From: Anaerolineales bacterium
GTDB taxonomy: Bacteria > Chloroflexota > Anaerolineae > 4572-78 > NAK82
Assembly: GCA_024643945.1 (NCBI GenBank)
Contig: JAHELX010000094.1
Coordinates: forward strand, 1-13,810
Direction: 5' to 3'
DNA: 13,810 bases
The position numbers were made by a program, and so were the translations under genes. The notes beneath the pieces are model-generated. The model was not told the origin of the DNA. It made no database searches and worked only from the letters and a program-made list of their open reading frames with translations. Positions 13,041 to 13,810 of this stretch are shown here, piece by piece. Positions within the stretch are counted from its first letter, which is position 1; the number at the start of each line of letters is the position of its first letter.

Positions 13041-13810
13041 ATGTCACTGGCACGCATCTTCGACGAATACCCCGAACGGCGATACATCATGTTCGGCGGC
13101 AAGGGAGGCCTGGGCAAAACCACCTTCTCGGCTGCCACCGCCTATTATCTGGCCAAAACGGGCCACAAAGTGCTGGTCTTTTCTGTAGACCCCCAGGCCT
13201 CTCTCTCTGACATCTTTGAGCGGGACATCTTCGGCCAGGGAGCGGTGGAAATTATGCCCAATCTCTACGCTCAGGAGATTGATGCCGACCGGCACATCAA
13301 GGAATACCAGGACGAAATCCGTCAAAAAATCTTCGATATGTACGGCCTGGATGAAATCCCTGAAGAGATCGAGAGCTACATTCAGGCGGCAGCGGCCGAA
13401 CCGGCGATGGAGGAGAGCGCCATCTTTGATCAGGTGGTAGATATCGTCGTCAGCGCCGAATATGACTACTACATCTACGACCTGGTGCCTCTCGGCCATG
13501 CGCTGTATTACCTGAGCATGGCCAGCGTGTATGATGAGTGGATTGGCAAAATCACCAAGCTGCGCCAGGAGATGGAGGAATACAGCCAAGTTGCTTCGCT
13601 CCTCAAGCGCGAAGAAGAGACTGAAGAGGATATGATCCTCAAAGAGCTGATGGAAATCAAATACCGCATCAACACCTCCTCCAGCATTTTGACCGATAAA
13701 GAAAAGACAGCCTTCTTCTTCGTCATCATCCCCGAAGAGATGGCCCTACTCGACACTCAAAAGGCGGCCGGTCTCTTTGCCAAATACCAGGTGCCCCTCA
13801 GCGGCTATGT
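13041..13810 (+). CDS. ArsA/Get3-family ATPase, 3'-truncated by window edge
   Basis: The first 256 residues are visible; the gene runs off the right edge. It is a P-loop ATPase of the SIMIBI class, ArsA/TRC40 family. Seen: deviant Walker A GGKGGLGKTT (19-28) with the signature Lys21, FSVDPQASLSDIF (47-59, switch I region), and DLVPLGHALYYL (147-158) where most ArsA/Get3 members have DTAPTGHTLR (switch II). A charged, helical region follows (about 170-215), then VIIPEEMALLDTQKAAGLF, typical of the family's C-terminal half. Members act in arsenite export or in targeting tail-anchored membrane proteins. No arsB, arsC or arsR is visible, so arsenite export is not supported here. AAGGGA about 7-8 bases upstream supports the ATG. 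Confidence 0.9.
   Translation, partial: MSLARIFDEYPERRYIMFGGKGGLGKTTFSAATAYYLAKTGHKVLVFSVDPQASLSDIFERDIFGQGAVEIMPNLYAQEIDADRHIKEYQDEIRQKIFDMYGLDEIPEEIESYIQAAAAEPAMEESAIFDQVVDIVVSAEYDYYIYDLVPLGHALYYLSMASVYDEWIGKITKLRQEMEEYSQVASLLKREEETEEDMILKELMEIKYRINTSSSILTDKEKTAFFFVIIPEEMALLDTQKAAGLFAKYQVPLSGY

Noticed and set aside
13044..13589. Minus-strand open frame opposite the ArsA-like gene
   Set aside because: Antisense shadow; the plus strand carries a clear Walker A and switch regions.
13041..13810. Arsenic resistance operon
   Set aside because: Only an ArsA-like ATPase is present; no arsB, arsC, arsD or arsR, and its partners are unrelated to arsenic genes.

Overview
The window reads as a GC-moderate bacterial chromosome segment from an anaerobe, most plausibly a Chloroflexota (Anaerolineae-like) genome. 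That placement is inference. It rests on the gene set (ferredoxin-linked 2-oxoacid oxidation, a sodium-pumping biotin decarboxylase, an ArsA-like ATPase with small unknown partners) and on GATTAGAGATTGGA-type and CGCAGGCGGGACG-type intergenic repeats. No rRNA or tRNA gene is present to settle it, and no CRISPR array, phage gene or transposase was seen.

Layout. (1) Positions 1-1345, plus strand: end of a 2-oxoacid:ferredoxin oxidoreductase operon, with the TPP-binding beta subunit cut by the left edge and a complete gamma subunit, separated by a long perfect hairpin. (2) 1434-2009, plus: a GNAT acetyltransferase ending at a strong bidirectional terminator. (3) 5822-2096, minus: four genes in the order carboxyltransferase (mmdA), small membrane gamma subunit (mmdD), biotin carrier (mmdC) and sodium-pumping beta subunit (mmdB), a complete Na+-translocating methylmalonyl-CoA decarboxylase. 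(4) 6142-7518, plus: a phosphomannomutase/phosphoglucomutase with a clear sigma70-type promoter. (5) 8334-7522, minus: an unrecognised polytopic membrane protein. (6) 8455-9267, plus: a prepilin peptidase. (7) 9268-9832: a 565-base gene-free stretch with a near-consensus promoter and a roughly 220-base leader that appears able to form alternative hairpins. (8) 9833-11548, plus: a CstA-family transporter. (9) 11549-11834: a nested inverted-repeat structure. (10) 11835 to the right edge, plus: a thioredoxin-like protein, two tandem paralogous small proteins of no recognised family, and an ArsA/Get3-type ATPase cut by the right edge.

How they may work together. Oxidation of branched-chain 2-oxoacids or 2-oxoglutarate by the ferredoxin oxidoreductase gives acyl-CoAs and reduced ferredoxin. 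Acyl-CoAs that reach methylmalonyl-CoA could be decarboxylated to propionyl-CoA by the Mmd complex with Na+ export. CstA-family proteins import pyruvate or peptides. This fits amino-acid or organic-acid fermentation, though the mutase and epimerase that would link the steps are not in the window.

The best candidate for an undescribed system is the last block. Two small proteins, identical at about 41 of 73 ungapped positions by hand count, sit between a CxxC thioredoxin-fold protein and an ArsA-family ATPase whose switch II reads DLVPLGH instead of the usual DTAPTGH.
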